Source: Glaciecola sp965658765
Lineage (GTDB): Bacteria > Pseudomonadota > Gammaproteobacteria > Enterobacterales > Alteromonadaceae
Direction: 5' to 3'
DNA: 64,000 nt
NCBI GenBank assembly: GCA_965658765.1
Contig: CBFHTO010000008.1
Coordinates: 1-64,000, forward strand
Every line of letters starts with the position of its first letter. Positions within the stretch are counted from its first letter, which is position 1. The notes beneath the pieces were generated by a model. It worked only from the letters and a program-made list of their open reading frames with translations, was not told where the DNA came from and did not search any database. Position numbers and translations under genes: made by a program. This document shows positions 62,264 through 64,000 of the stretch, piece by piece.

Positions 62264-62908
62264 ATGACACCAGAGTTCATCGTGATCCACACGGCTGCTT
62301 TTAGCGGCAAAAACTGCGATAGAGACACCATCGATCGTTGGCATAAAAATAAAGGATGGAATGGTATTGGTTATCATTACGTCATTATAAATGACAGACA
62401 TGAATTGAAGCCTGATGGATTAGTTGAAAAAGGCCGCCCCGATCATGTCACTGGCGCTCATGCCTACGGGATAAACGGGCGTTCATTAGGTATTTGTTGC
62501 ATTGGACATGGTGATAAAGAAGCTTTTACCGAAGCTCAAATGGTCAGTTTACAAAAGCTAGTTACTCAACTCATGGGGGAGCACCGCATACCTCTGAACA
62601 AAGTCATCGGCCATCGAGAATTAAATACGCTCATTGCAAATGGTGAACTTGAAGCTCAATACAAAACATCGAAATCGTGTCCAGGCAAAAAAATTGATAT
62701 GGATGAGTTGCGCCAAGGCTTTGCGCATAACAGCGAAGTCGAAGAGGAAAACAATGAGGATGACACACTTACGACTAACGACGAATCTAAAGATGAGCTC
62801 AACGATGCAATTGATATACTCAAGAAACATATGCACTTGTATCCGAATGCACAAGATGAACTAGCGGAGTTTCTGTTTCACCCCGAAGTGATCGCGCTTA
62901 CCAGATAG
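62264..62908 (+). CDS. N-acetylmuramoyl-L-alanine amidase (Amidase_2)
   Basis: Zinc amidase of 214 residues from ATG 62264, preceded by AGGAAAG. The type 2 amidase fold shows FIVIHTAAFSGKNC (zinc His about 7), WHKNKGWNGIGYHYVI (about 28-43), VTGAHAYGINGRSLGICCIG (about 64-83), HRELN and KSCPGKKIDM (about 145). No signal peptide is seen, so it acts in the cytoplasm (AmpD-like recycling) or resembles phage-type lysozymes. An acidic C-terminal extension (about 165-190, EEENNEDD) is unusual. Confidence 0.88.
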   Translation: MTPEFIVIHTAAFSGKNCDRDTIDRWHKNKGWNGIGYHYVIINDRHELKPDGLVEKGRPDHVTGAHAYGINGRSLGICCIGHGDKEAFTEAQMVSLQKLVTQLMGEHRIPLNKVIGHRELNTLIANGELEAQYKTSKSCPGKKIDMDELRQGFAHNSEVEEENNEDDTLTTNDESKDELNDAIDILKKHMHLYPNAQDELAEFLFHPEVIALTR

Positions 62909-62932
62909 ATAAAACAATAAGTCGTTGTGCGA

Positions 62933-62961
62933 TGATAGCAATTCACTGCGAATTGCTATCA
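62933..62961. terminator. Perfect 12-bp hairpin between convergent genes
   Basis: Stem TGATAGCAATTC / GAATTGCTATCA with a 5-base loop (ACTGC), 25 bases after the amidase stop and 82 bases before the end of the convergent serine hydrolase gene. It lacks a clear T-tract, so it is either a bidirectional terminator or a REP-like hairpin. Confidence 0.6.
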
Positions 62962-63042
62962 CTGCTTTCGTTCGCAAATGACGGTGGCAGTGTTTATTAC
63001 ATTTATGTTTGCTTAATGCTATTTATACGGATACCAAAACTA

Positions 63043-64000
63043 TTATCGCTCTTCAAGCGCGTCGAACATTTTGCCAATAATCGCATACAGCTTCTGTTGG
63101 TCAAATTCGTACTCTGTTTCAGTTTGCACGCGATGCACAAAAACGAGATCGGAGCTAGGGTATACACCTAGCATATGAATACCGACACCAGTATGATAAA
63201 ACGCTTTGTTTGCGCGGTCTTCATTGGCATTTATAACGTTCCAGAGCATACCATAACCGAAATCCATATAAGCATTGGTCACCGAGTAAGATGTCGTACT
63301 TTTTTCTATCCATTCTCTTGAAATTAACTGCTTGTCATTCCACATGCCATAATGCTCATAAAGTTGACCAAAAAGTGCCATGTCATAAGCCGACATTCGA
63401 AAATGATAAGCTGGGTACTTAGATTTTTCAGGCTCTAATTGGTAAAAACCATCAACCTCAAGTTTTGCTAAATCAGCATCCTCAGCAATCGTGATGTACT
63501 TGCCTTTAAATTGCTTCATGCCAAGCGGCTTGGCTATTTCCTCGTTGAAGGCGGAATAAATACTTTTTGTGCTAAGTTTTTCAAAAATTGCACCGGCGAC
63601 ATTAAAGTCCCAGTTATTGTAGACGTAGTTTTCTCCTGGCTTGAATGCGCCTCGCTCTGGGAATCTATTCAACATCCCCTGACTTGTGGCAGCAGAAGGT
63701 AAATAGATGCCCGAGCGCGACTGTAATAAATCTCGAATTGTTGCCGATTTTTCAATCTCAGTTAGGGGTGTTATGTCATCTATGTTGAGTTCGTTAAGAG
63801 AGGTGTTTAAATCAATGATCTCTCGGTCAACATAAATGCCGAACAGTGCGTTAAGCATTAGCTTACGGATAGAGTGGATGGTGTGTTTTTGGTATATATC
63901 ACCAAATTCAAAAACAATTTTTCCACCTCTCATCAAAACCAATGATGATGTATTGCTTGTTTCTAAAAACGCCCTTAAATCATTCAATTTATCTTCATTA
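63043..64000 (-). CDS. Serine hydrolase, class C beta-lactamase family (5' part outside window)
   Basis: The frame stays open to the right edge, so the N-terminus lies outside; a TTG at 63987 is not a convincing start. The beta-lactamase-related fold is seen from the active-site motif SIRK (S-x-x-K, in HSIRKLMLNALFG), the Tyr motif YNN in YVYNNWDFNVAG, SRSGIYLP and a C-terminal HTG in AFYHTGVGIHMLG (KTG equivalent). Members are esterases, D-amino-acid peptidases or true lactamases; the role here is unknown. Confidence 0.85.
   Translation of the reverse strand, partial: NEDKLNDLRAFLETSNTSSLVLMRGGKIVFEFGDIYQKHTIHSIRKLMLNALFGIYVDREIIDLNTSLNELNIDDITPLTEIEKSATIRDLLQSRSGIYLPSAATSQGMLNRFPERGAFKPGENYVYNNWDFNVAGAIFEKLSTKSIYSAFNEEIAKPLGMKQFKGKYITIAEDADLAKLEVDGFYQLEPEKSKYPAYHFRMSAYDMALFGQLYEHYGMWNDKQLISREWIEKSTTSYSVTNAYMDFGYGMLWNVINANEDRANKAFYHTGVGIHMLGVYPSSDLVFVHRVQTETEYEFDQQKLYAIIGKMFDALEER

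Noticed and set aside
1..64000. tRNA or rRNA genes
   Set aside because: No cloverleaf with a GTTCGAATC-like T-arm or rRNA-conserved stretch was recognised on either strand by reading; a tRNAscan run would settle it.

Overview
The window looks like chromosome of a marine gammaproteobacterium of the Alteromonadales type. Base composition is AT-leaning, and gene content points to Gammaproteobacteria: an MSHA pilus biogenesis operon next to ssb, the lptM-lysA-dapF-DUF484-xerC-yigB block, rraA, fbp, mpl, ubiX, and a REP-associated tyrosine transposase of the kind common in that order. A run of ten Ns (8210-8219) inside the MSHA operon shows a scaffolded draft assembly. No rRNA, tRNA, CRISPR array or prophage was seen.

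Layout. 1-9797 (minus strand): MSHA type IV pilus assembly genes mshI, a PilN-like gene, mshJ, K, L, M, N, E, G and the start of mshF, nearly all overlapping. 9798-10344: gene-free gap where V. cholerae-type loci carry mshH/csrD. 10345-16961: ssb, a YajR-like MFS transporter, uvrA, a hotdog thioesterase and a REP-type transposase. 17159-22161: a DUF3299 protein, fbp, mpl, ubiX, an S1/P1 nuclease and rraA. 22409-24026: a PAP2 phosphatase with a glycosyltransferase. 24202-28836: lptM-lysA-dapF-DUF484-xerC-yigB. 29043-42962: yghU, uvrD (with a candidate LexA box), a CMD-family protein, rarD, recQ, a GST, a lipoprotein cytochrome c, selO, a small protein, a large membrane GGDEF/EAL protein and ribA. 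43004-45148: an ATP-grasp protein and an aminotransferase. 45314-54563 (minus strand): an apparent multi-gene envelope locus. 54659-64000: cca, an FNT channel, a Pmp3-like peptide, a TetR-like regulator, a diguanylate cyclase paired with a degenerate nucleotidase-like protein, an amidase and a truncated serine hydrolase.

Two things stand out. First, the 45-54.6 kb locus combines a TolQ/ExbB-like proton channel, two proteins that fuse an ExbD-like membrane segment and a coiled coil to a von Willebrand A domain, a 44-residue single-pass peptide, a membrane-anchored PEGA protein ending in a cysteine-less formylglycine-generating-enzyme fold, a second PEGA protein, a lipoprotein and a secreted low-complexity protein. 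I infer a proton-motive-force-driven trans-envelope machine and do not recognise it as a named system. Second, the 8-mer TGACTGTC (either strand; full form GTGACTGTCCAC) occurs 27 times by my reading against about 2 expected, in intergenic DNA and in many reading frames, densest around the REP-type transposase.

Cyclic-di-GMP signalling links several loci: MshE carries the c-di-GMP-binding MshEN motif twice, and the window encodes one GGEEF cyclase and one EAL protein with a degenerate GGDEF. All function calls come from reading motifs and gene order; no database search was run.
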